Below are positions 22,248 through 29,406 of a stretch of 34,669 bases of DNA, one piece after another. Origin of the DNA: an uncultured Clostridia bacterium. Its GTDB lineage: Bacteria > Bacillota > Clostridia > Christensenellales > Aristaeellaceae. The position numbers were made by a program, and so were the translations under genes. The notes beneath the pieces were generated by a model, which made no database searches, was not told where the DNA came from, and saw only the letters and a list, made by a program, of their open reading frames with translations. Numbering within the stretch: position 1 is the stretch's first letter; each line of letters begins with the position of its first letter. The DNA is taken from NCBI GenBank assembly GCA_934630975.1, contig CAKTXH010000018.1:1-34669 (forward strand), given 5' to 3'.

Positions 22248-23555
22248 ATGAAACAGGAAGTCGCTTCTTTCCTTGATTATGTCGCCCATGCCCCGACGGT
22301 GTTCCAGGCGACGCAGCAGGCCTGCGATATGCTCATCGCGGCGGGCTTTACCCAGCTCGAGGAGCACGCGGCGTGGGAGATCGTTCCCGGCGGGCGCTAC
22401 TTCGTGACGCGCAACCGCTCGGCGGTCGTCGCCTTCACCGTGCCGGAAAACGGCTTCACCCATTGCCAGATCGTCGCCAGCCACGGCGATTCTCCGACCT
22501 TCAAGCTCAAGGCGAACGCCGAGGGCGAAGCGGCGGGCGCGTATATTCGGCTGGATGTGGAGCGTTACGGCGGCATGATCATGTCCACGTGGTTCGACAA
22601 GCCGCTCTCCATCGCGGGCCGCGCGCTCGTGCGGGAAAACGGAAAACTCGTGACCAAGCTCATCGACCTCGGCCGCGACGCGGCGCTGATTCCGAACATG
22701 CCGATCCACTTCAACCGCGATATCAACAACGGGTATAGCTATAACCCGCAGGTGGATATGCTCCCGCTTTTCGGCGATAAGGACGCGAAGGGCGCGCTTT
22801 CCGCCGAAATCGCCGCGAAGGCGGGCGTGCCGGAAGCGGACGTGGTCGCCTGCGACCTGTTCCTCTATAACCGCACCCCCGCGAGCGTCTGGGGCGCGCA
22901 CGAGGAATTCCTCTCCTGCCCGCGCATCGACGATCTGGAGTGCGCCTACACCTCCCTCGCCGCGTTCATCGCCGCCCCGGCGATCGGCCACGTGAACGTC
23001 TGCGCAGTGTTTGACAACGAAGAAGTCGGCAGCCTCTCCAAGCAGGGCGCGGATTCCACGCTCCTTGCCGACGTGCTGAACCGCGCGCTTTCCGCCCTCG
23101 GCCTGTCCGATGCGCAGATCCGCGCGGCGCTGGCCTCCAGCTTCATGGTTTCGGCGGATAACGCGCACGCCGTCCACCCGAACCACCCGGAGAAATACGA
23201 CGAGCTGAACCGCACGTTCATGAACGGCGGCGTGGTCATCAAGCACAACGCCAACCAGAAATACACCACCGACGCGGTTTCCGACGCGATTTTTGCGGAA
23301 ATCTGCGCCAAGGCGGGCGTGCCGGTGCAGCACTTCGCCAACCGCTCGGATATCCTCGGCGGCTCGACGCTGGGCAACCTCTCCAACGCGCACGTTTCCA
23401 TGAATACCGTGGATATCGGTCTGGCTCAGCTGGCCATGCATTCCAGCTATGAAACGGCGGGCTGCGCCGATGTGGATTATATGATCCGCGCCCTCCGCGA
23501 ATTCTACCGGACGAACGTGGTCACCGCCGCCGACGGCGAATATCAGCTCGTCTGA
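22248..23555 (+). CDS. M18-family metallo-aminopeptidase
   Basis: This 435-residue cytoplasmic di-zinc aminopeptidase resembles aspartyl aminopeptidase (DNPEP, yeast Ape1 relatives). Motifs are SHGDSPTFKLK (metal His, Asp), VFDNEEVGSLSKQGADSTLL (catalytic Glu, metal ligand), SADNAHAVHPNHPEKYDE and, near the end, NVDIG-like NTVDIGLAQLAMHSSYE with the last ligand His. The start is ATG 22248, with GAGGAG 9 bases upstream; GTG 22239 would overlap that site. It follows the carrier gene at once, so it is probably in the same transcript; a functional link with the dlt-like genes is possible but not needed. Confidence 0.93.
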   Translation: MKQEVASFLDYVAHAPTVFQATQQACDMLIAAGFTQLEEHAAWEIVPGGRYFVTRNRSAVVAFTVPENGFTHCQIVASHGDSPTFKLKANAEGEAAGAYIRLDVERYGGMIMSTWFDKPLSIAGRALVRENGKLVTKLIDLGRDAALIPNMPIHFNRDINNGYSYNPQVDMLPLFGDKDAKGALSAEIAAKAGVPEADVVACDLFLYNRTPASVWGAHEEFLSCPRIDDLECAYTSLAAFIAAPAIGHVNVCAVFDNEEVGSLSKQGADSTLLADVLNRALSALGLSDAQIRAALASSFMVSADNAHAVHPNHPEKYDELNRTFMNGGVVIKHNANQKYTTDAVSDAIFAEICAKAGVPVQHFANRSDILGGSTLGNLSNAHVSMNTVDIGLAQLAMHSSYETAGCADVDYMIRALREFYRTNVVTAADGEYQLV

Positions 23556-23677
23556 TCCCGCTCTTCCCGGCATTTGCGCTCCATCCGATCCGCATGCGCG
23601 GAAATGCGGCACAGCGCAAACGCCAGCAGGATAATCGCGGCTAAACCCAAACAGACAGCAAAAGCAAGCAGCATCAT
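23543..23677 (-). CDS. Possible 44-residue single-span membrane protein
   Basis: ATG 23677 (a second ATG follows) has GGGGGTGAA just upstream. The frame reads MMLLAFAVCLGLAAIILLAF, one hydrophobic helix, then a charged cytoplasmic tail (CRISAHADRMERKCREERDQTS). It lies antisense in the 3' region of the aminopeptidase gene, overlapping its last 13 bases, and inside the zone before that gene's terminator. No clear promoter is seen. It is either a real small membrane protein or chance; the good ribosome binding site and helix/tail layout are the only support. Confidence 0.4.
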   Translation of the reverse strand: MMLLAFAVCLGLAAIILLAFALCRISAHADRMERKCREERDQTS

Positions 23678-23704
23678 TTCACCCCCGCTTCATTTTATCC
23701 ACTT

Positions 23705-23739
23705 GAGCGCCGCCTTATTTCAGAGCGGCGCTTTTTTTC
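23705..23739 (+). terminator. Terminator of the dlt-like/aminopeptidase operon
   Basis: AGCGCCGC (23706-23713) pairs with GCGGCGCT (23725-23732) and is followed by a run of seven T. Confidence 0.85.
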
Positions 23740-23800
23740 CTTCTTTTCTTCATTTTGAAAGAAACATTCCTTTTCGATTCAAAATACAGCTATGAAGTCC

Positions 23801-23829
23801 TTGATTTTTTCATTTCATGCATGTATAAT
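23801..23829 (+). promoter_or_regulatory. Promoter of the DUF4392-pxp operon
   Basis: TTGATT (23801-23806), a 17-base spacer and TATAAT (23824-23829) lie 39 bases before the first gene. Confidence 0.8.
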
Positions 23830-23868
23830 GGGTTCATCTTTGCATAAAGCAAATGAGGAGGCGCCGTT

Positions 23869-24933
23869 ATGAACCGCGATGAACTGGAAAAACGAAACGT
23901 CGGGGAAAACCTCGACGCGCTGATGAACCTTGACCCTCGGGGTTACGGCGTTTGCCGCATCCTCTACGCCGGAAGCCGCAAGGCGACGGGCGAACCGCTG
24001 ACCATGCACGCCGCGCAGACGCTCGTGGACGCGGTGACGCCCGGCGATCTGGTCTATATCCTGACGGGCTTTGTGCTGCTGCCGCATAAGGTGCCGGAGA
24101 TGGACGGCATGGTCTCCTCCATGCTGCTGGCCCGCGCGCTCGTGCTGGCCTTCGGCGCGAAGCCGATTATCATCTGCCCGGCGGACAGCGTGCAGGCCGT
24201 CAAGAACTGCGCCGCCGTCGTCGGCCTGCATATCTATGAGGATATCGCCACCGTGCGCGAGCTGCCCATGAGCATGGGCGTGCAGAGCTTCACCAAGGAC
24301 GCGAGCCGCGCCGCCGACGCGGCCGACGCGCTGCTTGCGCAGGGCATGCCCGCCGCCGTCGTCTCCATCGAAGCGCCGGGCGCGAACGACGTCGGCGTTT
24401 ACCACAACGCGGGCGGCATGGACGTTTCTGCGCTGGAAGCCAAGAGCGACGCGCTCTGGAACAAGCTGCGCGCGCTGGGTGTGCCGAGCGTGGCCATCGG
24501 CGACCTCGGCAACGAAATCGGCATGGGCAAAATCGCCGAACACATCCGCTCCTTCGTGCCCTTCACCGCGCACGGCGAGTGCAGCTGTGGCTGCAAGGGC
24601 GGTATTCTGGCCGCGACCACGACGGACAGCATCATCACCGCGACCTGCTCGGACTGGGGCTGCTATGGCCTGATGGCCGCGCTGGCGTATCTGCTGCGCA
24701 ACATCGACATTCTGCACACCGAGGAGATGGAGGCCGAGGTCATGCGCGCCGCCGCCCGCAGCGGCATGATCGACATGACCGGCTCGCTCCTGCCCGGCAT
24801 CGACGGCTTCAATTTGAAGATGAACGTCTCCATCCTCAGCCTGATGCGCCAGTGCACCGATTACGCGCTCCGCTATTCGCATAATTCCGACCGCTGGTTC
24901 GGCCCGGTTTTGGAAAAGCATTTTTTTGAATAA
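23869..24933 (+). CDS. DUF4392 / D-glutamate cyclase C-terminal domain protein
   Basis: This 354-residue cytoplasmic protein matches the family now called D-glutamate cyclase-like C-terminal (DUF4392). Recognisable blocks are ILTGFVLLPHKVPEMDGMVS, VSIEAPGANDVGVYHNAGGMD, AIGDLGNEIGMGKIAEHI and a Cys-rich CSCGCKGGILAATTTD. In mammals this domain is fused behind a DUF1445 domain in DGLUCY, which converts D-glutamate to 5-oxo-D-proline; here DUF1445 is a separate gene in the same operon (26702). ATG 23869 has GAGGAGG about 8 bases upstream. It is the first gene after a strong promoter. Family clear; the reaction is inferred from the mammalian enzyme and the 5-oxoprolinase neighbours. Confidence 0.87.
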   Translation: MNRDELEKRNVGENLDALMNLDPRGYGVCRILYAGSRKATGEPLTMHAAQTLVDAVTPGDLVYILTGFVLLPHKVPEMDGMVSSMLLARALVLAFGAKPIIICPADSVQAVKNCAAVVGLHIYEDIATVRELPMSMGVQSFTKDASRAADAADALLAQGMPAAVVSIEAPGANDVGVYHNAGGMDVSALEAKSDALWNKLRALGVPSVAIGDLGNEIGMGKIAEHIRSFVPFTAHGECSCGCKGGILAATTTDSIITATCSDWGCYGLMAALAYLLRNIDILHTEEMEAEVMRAAARSGMIDMTGSLLPGIDGFNLKMNVSILSLMRQCTDYALRYSHNSDRWFGPVLEKHFFE

Positions 24934-24935
24934 CC

Positions 24936-24999
24936 CTTCCTCCGCTCACGCGGTTCTCCCTCCCCTTGAAAGAGGGAAGCGTCGCCCGCAGGCGGCGAA
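24936..24999. repeat. Family B hairpin repeat, copy B3
   Basis: CCGC/GCGG (24943-24953), a CTCCCT..AGGGA hairpin (about 24957-24979) and GTCGCC/GGCGGC (about 24981-24996) follow one another in the spacer between the DUF4392 gene and pxpB, ending about 20 bases before the pxpB start. Confidence 0.6.
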
Positions 25000-25019
25000 A
25001 ATATAAAGGATGTGACAGT

Positions 25020-25712
25020 ATGGAACTGCGCCCCGTCGGCGTCGGCGGCGTTTTGGCCGTGCTCGGCGATACCATCTGCTCGGAAACCGGCGCTCAGGTC
25101 GCCGCGCTTCGGGAGGCAGTGGAGGCCGCGCACATCTGCGGGCTGGAAGAAACCATCCCCGCCTATGCCTCGCTGCTCGTCAAATACGATCCGTTTCTGA
25201 CCGATTACGCCGCGCTCTGCGACACGCTGCGCGCGCTGGAGCGGCAGCTTTCCGCGTCCGCGGTCAAAGAAGGGCGGATCGTCGAAATCCCCGTCTGCTA
25301 CGGCGGCGCTTACGGCGAAGATCTGCCCTTTGTCGCCCAGCACGCGGGCATGAGCGAGCAGGAGGTCGTCGCGCTGCACAGCGCCCAGCCTTACCGCATT
25401 TACATGCTCGGCTTCCTGCCGGGCTTCCCGTATCTGGGCGGGCTGGACGAGCGGCTGCATACCCCGCGCCTTTCCACCCCGCGCACCAAAATTCCGGCGG
25501 GCAGCGTGGGCATCGGCGGCAAGCAGACCGGCATTTACCCGATGGAATCGCCCGGCGGCTGGCAGCTCATCGGCCGAACCCCGCTGACGCTCTTCGCCCC
25601 CGGCGAACCCCTGCCCTATGCGGCGGGCGACCGCATCCGTTTCATCCCCATCGACGAAAACGAGTTTGAACGCATCCGCAGAGACGAGGAGGCGAAACGT
25701 CATGGCGCTTAA
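25020..25712 (+). CDS. pxpB: 5-oxoprolinase subunit B (KipI family)
   Basis: This 230-residue protein is one part of the ATP-dependent 5-oxoprolinase PxpABC, which opens pyroglutamate to glutamate; the Bacillus homologue KipI also binds kinase KinA. The diagnostic block GFLPGFPYLGGLDERLHTPR, followed by IPAGSVGIGGKQTGIYPMESPGGWQLIGRTPL, is present. The cyclophilin-like fold and length fit. ATG 25020 has AAAGGATG upstream; an earlier in-frame start at 24966 runs through repeat B3 and is rejected. It overlaps pxpC by 11 bases, which indicates coupled translation and a complex. Confidence 0.95.
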   Translation: MELRPVGVGGVLAVLGDTICSETGAQVAALREAVEAAHICGLEETIPAYASLLVKYDPFLTDYAALCDTLRALERQLSASAVKEGRIVEIPVCYGGAYGEDLPFVAQHAGMSEQEVVALHSAQPYRIYMLGFLPGFPYLGGLDERLHTPRLSTPRTKIPAGSVGIGGKQTGIYPMESPGGWQLIGRTPLTLFAPGEPLPYAAGDRIRFIPIDENEFERIRRDEEAKRHGA

Positions 25713-26709
25713 CATCGTTTCGCCCGGCCCGCTGACCACCGTTCAGGATTTTGGCCGCCGCGGCCATCAGGCGGAGGGCTATCCCGAGTGCGGCGCGTGC
25801 GATAAATATGCGCTGGCGCTGGCCAACCTGCTCTGCGGCAACGGCGATTGCCCGCACATGGCCGCGCTCGAGTATACGCTCGCCGGGCCGACCTTGCGCG
25901 CGGACGATTATACGCTCGTCGCGCTCACCGGCGGCGTAGTCATGCCGAAGGTCAACGGAAAAAGCGCGGCCATGTTCGAGCCGCTGCTGCTCGCCCCCGG
26001 CGACACGCTGGAAATCGGCATGCTCGCCTCCGGCCTGCGCGGCTATCTGGCCGTGTTCGGCGGGTTTGACATTCACCCCGTTCTCGGCAGCCGCTCGACC
26101 GATCTCAAGTGCCACATCGGCGGGTTGAATGGCCGCGCGCTCAAAGCGGGCGACGTTCTGCCCACCCTGCGCGCGTTTGAACTGCCGCAGGAGCGCTTCA
26201 AGCCGCTCCAAAAGCGTGTGCAGGCCGCCGCGCTGGAAGATTGGGCGCTGACTACGCTGACCCCGCACGGCTTCATCGGCGCGCAGAAATTCCCGCTGCT
26301 GCGCGTCGTGCTCGGCCCGCAGGATGACGCGTTCACCGAAAAGGGTATTTTCTATTTCAAATCCGCGCTCTACACCGTCACGCAGGATTCCAACCGCATG
26401 GCTGCCAAGCTCAGCGGCGCGCCGGTTGAAGCCAAAGCGGGCGTGGATATCCTTTCGGACGGCATTGTGGAAGGCTCGGTGCAGATTTCGGCGAACGGCC
26501 AGCCGATTGTGATGCTCGCCGACCACCAGAGCACCGGCGGCTATGCCAAAATCGCGACGGTCATTCCGTGCGACATTCCGGCGCTGGCGCAGGTTCGCCC
26601 CGGCCAGCTCGTCGGCTTCCGCGTCGTCAGCGTGGAAGAGGGCGCGGCCGCCTGCAAGAAGGAAAAAGAAAAATGGGCTTATCTCAAGGAGGAGATCGAC
26701 CATGACTGA
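25702..26709 (+). CDS. pxpC: 5-oxoprolinase subunit C (KipA family, biotin-dependent carboxylase-like domain)
   Basis: This 335-residue PxpC forms with PxpB the ATP-using half of 5-oxoprolinase. It opens with LNIVSPGPLTTVQDFGRRGH and has LANLLCGNGDCPHMAALEYTLAGP, VFGGFDIHPVLGSRSTDLKC, TQDSNRMAAKLSG and the late block QISANGQPIVMLADHQSTGGYAKIATVI, all diagnostic. GAGGCGAAACGTC precedes ATG 25702 inside the end of pxpB. It overlaps the next gene by 8 bases. Confidence 0.95.
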   Translation: MALNIVSPGPLTTVQDFGRRGHQAEGYPECGACDKYALALANLLCGNGDCPHMAALEYTLAGPTLRADDYTLVALTGGVVMPKVNGKSAAMFEPLLLAPGDTLEIGMLASGLRGYLAVFGGFDIHPVLGSRSTDLKCHIGGLNGRALKAGDVLPTLRAFELPQERFKPLQKRVQAAALEDWALTTLTPHGFIGAQKFPLLRVVLGPQDDAFTEKGIFYFKSALYTVTQDSNRMAAKLSGAPVEAKAGVDILSDGIVEGSVQISANGQPIVMLADHQSTGGYAKIATVIPCDIPALAQVRPGQLVGFRVVSVEEGAAACKKEKEKWAYLKEEIDHD

Positions 26710-27499
26710 TTACGCATCCGCCAGCCCGAAGGCTGTGCGCGAACTGATCCGCGCGGGCAAAATCACCGCGCCGACCACCGGCATGTGCGACGGTTACGCG
26801 CAGGGCAACCTCGTCGTGCTCCCCAAGGAGCTGGCGTGGGATTTCCTGCTGTTCTGCCAGCGCAACCCGAAGTCCTGCCCGCTGCTGGAAGTCGCGGACG
26901 CGGGCAGCCGCACCTTCCCCGTCTTCGGCGAGGGCAGCGACATCGCGCGCGACATACCGAAATACCGCGTCTACGAAAACGGCGTTCTGACGGGCGAATA
27001 CACCGACGTTTCGGCGTTTTTTGACGACCCGAGCCGCGAGCTGGTCAGCTTTTTGATCGGGTGCAGCTTCTCGTTTGAAAGCGCGCTGCTCGAAGCGGGC
27101 GTGCCCGTCCGCCAGATCGAGGAGGGTGTGAACGTGCCGATGTACAACACGAACATCCCCTGCGCGCCCGCGGGCGTATTCTCCGGCAACATGGTCGTGA
27201 GCATGCGCCCGATTCCGCATGCGCTCGTGCCTGCCGCCGTCGCCATCACCGCGCAGATGCCGCGCGTCCACGGCATGCCGATTCAAATCGGCTTCCCGGA
27301 GGCCATCGGCATTACCGATCTTGCGCACCCGGATTACGGCGACGCGGTGACCATCCGCGACGGCGAAGTGCCGGTATTCTGGCCTTGCGGCGTGACCCCG
27401 CAGGCCGTCGTCATGCATTCCAAGCCGCCGTTTGTCATCACCCATGCGCCGGGGCACATGTTCATCACGGACGTGAAGAACGCCGTCCTGAAGCTGTGA
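26702..27499 (+). CDS. ycsI: Putative hydro-lyase / D-glutamate cyclase N-terminal domain protein (DUF1445, YcsI family)
   Basis: This 265-residue protein matches DUF1445 (YcsI of the Bacillus kip operon). Blocks are GMCDGYAQGNLVVLPKELAWDFLLFCQRNPKSCPLLEV, SFLIGCSFSFESALLEAGVP, NTNIPCAPAGVFSGNMVVSMRP and THAPGHMFITD near the end. The fold is that of the first domain of mammalian D-glutamate cyclase; database names call it a putative hydro-lyase. The start ATG 26702 has AAGGAGG 10 bases upstream and overlaps pxpC. Together with the DUF4392 gene it supplies both DGLUCY domains as separate proteins. The activity in bacteria is inferred. Confidence 0.93.
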   Translation: MTDYASASPKAVRELIRAGKITAPTTGMCDGYAQGNLVVLPKELAWDFLLFCQRNPKSCPLLEVADAGSRTFPVFGEGSDIARDIPKYRVYENGVLTGEYTDVSAFFDDPSRELVSFLIGCSFSFESALLEAGVPVRQIEEGVNVPMYNTNIPCAPAGVFSGNMVVSMRPIPHALVPAAVAITAQMPRVHGMPIQIGFPEAIGITDLAHPDYGDAVTIRDGEVPVFWPCGVTPQAVVMHSKPPFVITHAPGHMFITDVKNAVLKL

Positions 27500-27504
27500 G
27501 TAAA

Positions 27505-27674
27505 CGATGGGGCTTTGCCCCATACCCCACCAAGAACCTGAGGTTCTTGGATTTCCCGCTTCATGTATCGCTTTGCGATACATGGAAGGGTGAATCTATG
27601 ATTTTCTTTTCTGAATCATATGGAAGGTGCAGGGAACTCCGTCCCCTGCCGGGGCTTGGGGCAGCGCCCCAAAG
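27505..27674. repeat. Family A palindromic cassette, copy A3 (ycsI-pxpA spacer)
   Basis: Six hairpins in order are TGGGGC/GCCCCA (27508-27522), CAAGAACC/GGTTCTTG (27531-27549), CATGTATCGC/GCGATACATG (27562-27584), ATGATT/AATCAT (27598-27619), an imperfect GCAGGGAAC/GTCCCCTGC (about 27629-27649) and TTGGGGC/GCCCCAA (27656-27672). The second half (TGGAAGGTG.. to GCCCCAA) lines up base for base with A1 outside the stems. It is within an operon and ends 16 bases before the pxpA ATG, next to its ribosome binding site. Confidence 0.85.
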
Positions 27675-27688
27675 AAAGGTTTCTAATC

Positions 27689-28444
27689 ATGATTTCTGTT
27701 GACTTGAACTGCGACCTCGGCGAAAGCTTCGGCGCGTATACCATCGGGATGGACGAAGCCGTCATCCCGCTGATCACCTCCGCGAACGTTGCCTGCGGTT
27801 ATCACGCGGGCGACCCGCTTGTGATGGCGAAGACCGTCGCGCGCTGCCGCGAAGCGGGCGTGCACGTCGGCGCGCATCCCGGCTTCCCCGATTTGATGGG
27901 CTTTGGCCGCCGCAATATGAACGTTTCTCCGGCTGAAGCGAAAGCCTACATCCAGTATCAGCTCGGCGCGCTGGAAGCCTTCTGCCGCGCCGCAGGCGTG
28001 CAGATGCATCACGTCAAGCCGCACGGCGCGCTGTACAACATGGCGGCGAAGGACGAAAAGCTGGCGCGCGCCATCGTCGAAGGCATCTGCGAGGTGGATG
28101 ATCGTCTCACCCTGCTGGCGCTCAGCGGCAGCGAAATGCTGCTGGCCGCCGAAAAGGCCGGTCTGCGCGCCGCCAGCGAGGTCTTCGCCGACCGCGGCTA
28201 TCAGCCCGACGGCACGCTCGTGCCCCGGAGCAAGCCCGGCGCGATGATCACCGATGAAACGCTGGCGATTGAGCGCGTCGTGCGCATGGTCACCGAAGGC
28301 GTTGTCACCGCCGTGGACGGCACGGACGTTCCCCTCCGCGCGGATTCCATCTGCGTTCACGGCGACGGAGAAAAGGCGCTGCTCTTTGTGCAGAAAATCC
28401 GCGCCGCGCTGGAAGCAAAGGGCGTCGCGCTGAAGGCGCTGTAA
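27689..28444 (+). CDS. pxpA: 5-oxoprolinase subunit A (LamB/YcsF family)
   Basis: This 251-residue PxpA carries out the hydrolytic step of 5-oxoproline opening after phosphorylation by PxpBC. It begins with the family signature SVDLNCDLGESFGAYTIG and has NVACGYHAGDPLVM, GAHPGFPDLMGFGRRNM, HHVKPHGALYN and VFADRGYQPDGTLVPR, with the end ICVHGDGEKAL. The length is the usual 250. ATG 27689 has AAAGG 10 bases upstream; earlier in-frame starts lie in repeat A3 and are rejected. It is the last gene of the operon, with a very stable terminator after it. Confidence 0.96.
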   Translation: MISVDLNCDLGESFGAYTIGMDEAVIPLITSANVACGYHAGDPLVMAKTVARCREAGVHVGAHPGFPDLMGFGRRNMNVSPAEAKAYIQYQLGALEAFCRAAGVQMHHVKPHGALYNMAAKDEKLARAIVEGICEVDDRLTLLALSGSEMLLAAEKAGLRAASEVFADRGYQPDGTLVPRSKPGAMITDETLAIERVVRMVTEGVVTAVDGTDVPLRADSICVHGDGEKALLFVQKIRAALEAKGVALKAL

Positions 28445-28458
28445 CAACCGCATAAACA

Positions 28459-28514
28459 CACGCACCCCCGCAGCCGGTTTTTTCCGTTTCTGCGGGGGTG
28501 CGTGGTTATTTTTT
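28459..28514 (+). terminator. Terminator of the pxp operon
   Basis: CACGCACCCCCGCAG (28459-28473) pairs perfectly with CTGCGGGGGTGCGTG (28490-28504), followed by GTTATTTTTT. The same stem may also block minus-strand transcripts from the convergent phosphatase gene, although the T run there is poor. Confidence 0.85.
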
Positions 28515-28517
28515 CGC

Positions 28518-29342
28518 CTATTCTTTTATGCGCCGCTTCACAAACGCTCTTCCGTCAAATGCCCAAATCTCCTCAAACCCGCAATTCAGCAATATCTTCT
28601 TCGCGTCGTCAAACGCGCAGGCCACGGTGCTGGCATGATGCGAATCGGAGGAAATCGTCACGCGGGCGTTTCGCCTTTTAAGCTGCTCCAAAATCCATCG
28701 TGCGGGGTACGGCGTAGTCCGCCAGCCGCGGCTGATAGCCCCGGTATTCACCTCGAAGATTTTGCCCGCCGAAACAAGCGCGTCCATCGCATCGCGCGCG
28801 GCGGCCCGATAGCGCGGGCTGGTTTCGTCAAAGAAGCGCTCCTTCTCGTCGAATTTGGTCAGCAGGTCGAAATGCCCGACGATCTGCGCGCGCGACTCGT
28901 CGGCGACGCGCTTGAGCTGGGCAAAATAACATTCCGCCGCCGCGTCGCTGTCGCCGCCAAAAGCCTCCGCCAGAAAGCGGCGCGTCGTCTCCGGGCTGTC
29001 GTCCACGGTGGGATAGGCCGCCGGGTTGCCGCCGACGGGCAGGAAGTGCGCCGAACCGATGGCGTAATCGAACGGCTCAAGCCACTTTGCGTCGCTGAGC
29101 ACGTCCCATTCCACGCCCGCGTACACGGCAATCTGCCCGGCGTATTTCGCCTTGATCCGCCGCATTTCGGCCAGAAACGGCTCGACGTTCTCCGCCTTCG
29201 CCGCCCAGCCGTTCGCAAACGGGAGCGGGCTGTGGATGCTGATCCCCGCCGAATCCATGCCCGCCGCCATGCAGGCGCGGATCATCTCTTCCGGCGTGTT
29301 TTTCCCGTCGCAAAAGACGCTGTGCGCGTGGAGATTCTGCAT
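28518..29342 (-). CDS. PHP-family phosphatase, histidinol-phosphatase (HisJ/HisK) type
   Basis: This 274-residue PHP-domain metal phosphoesterase has the first metal motif NLHAHSVFCDG with HxH at residues 5-7. Others are GVEWD, YAIGSAHFLP, a HFDLLTKF segment, FEVNTGAISRG and a late ISSDSHHAS. This pattern is typical of monofunctional histidinol-phosphatases, which make histidinol in histidine synthesis. No his genes are near, so a related sugar- or nucleotide-phosphate substrate is possible. ATG 29342 has GGAGGAGAAAAAGG upstream. It is downstream of the glycosyltransferase gene and separated by repeat B4. Confidence 0.87.
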   Translation of the reverse strand: MQNLHAHSVFCDGKNTPEEMIRACMAAGMDSAGISIHSPLPFANGWAAKAENVEPFLAEMRRIKAKYAGQIAVYAGVEWDVLSDAKWLEPFDYAIGSAHFLPVGGNPAAYPTVDDSPETTRRFLAEAFGGDSDAAAECYFAQLKRVADESRAQIVGHFDLLTKFDEKERFFDETSPRYRAAARDAMDALVSAGKIFEVNTGAISRGWRTTPYPARWILEQLKRRNARVTISSDSHHASTVACAFDDAKKILLNCGFEEIWAFDGRAFVKRRIKE

Positions 29343-29362
29343 CCTTTTTCTCCTCCATTCTA

Positions 29363-29405
29363 TCTCCCCTTTAAAGGGGAGACGTCACGAAGTGACAGAG
29401 AGGTG
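29363..29405. repeat. Family B hairpin repeat, copy B4
   Basis: TCTCCCCT/AGGGGAGA (29363-29382) and GTCAC/GTGAC (29384-29396) are followed by AGAGAGGTGGT. The repeat sits exactly between the glycosyltransferase stop codon and the upstream region of the phosphatase gene. The ACGTCACGAAGTGACAGAG pattern is a recurring form of this repeat type. Confidence 0.65.
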
Positions 29406-29406
29406 G

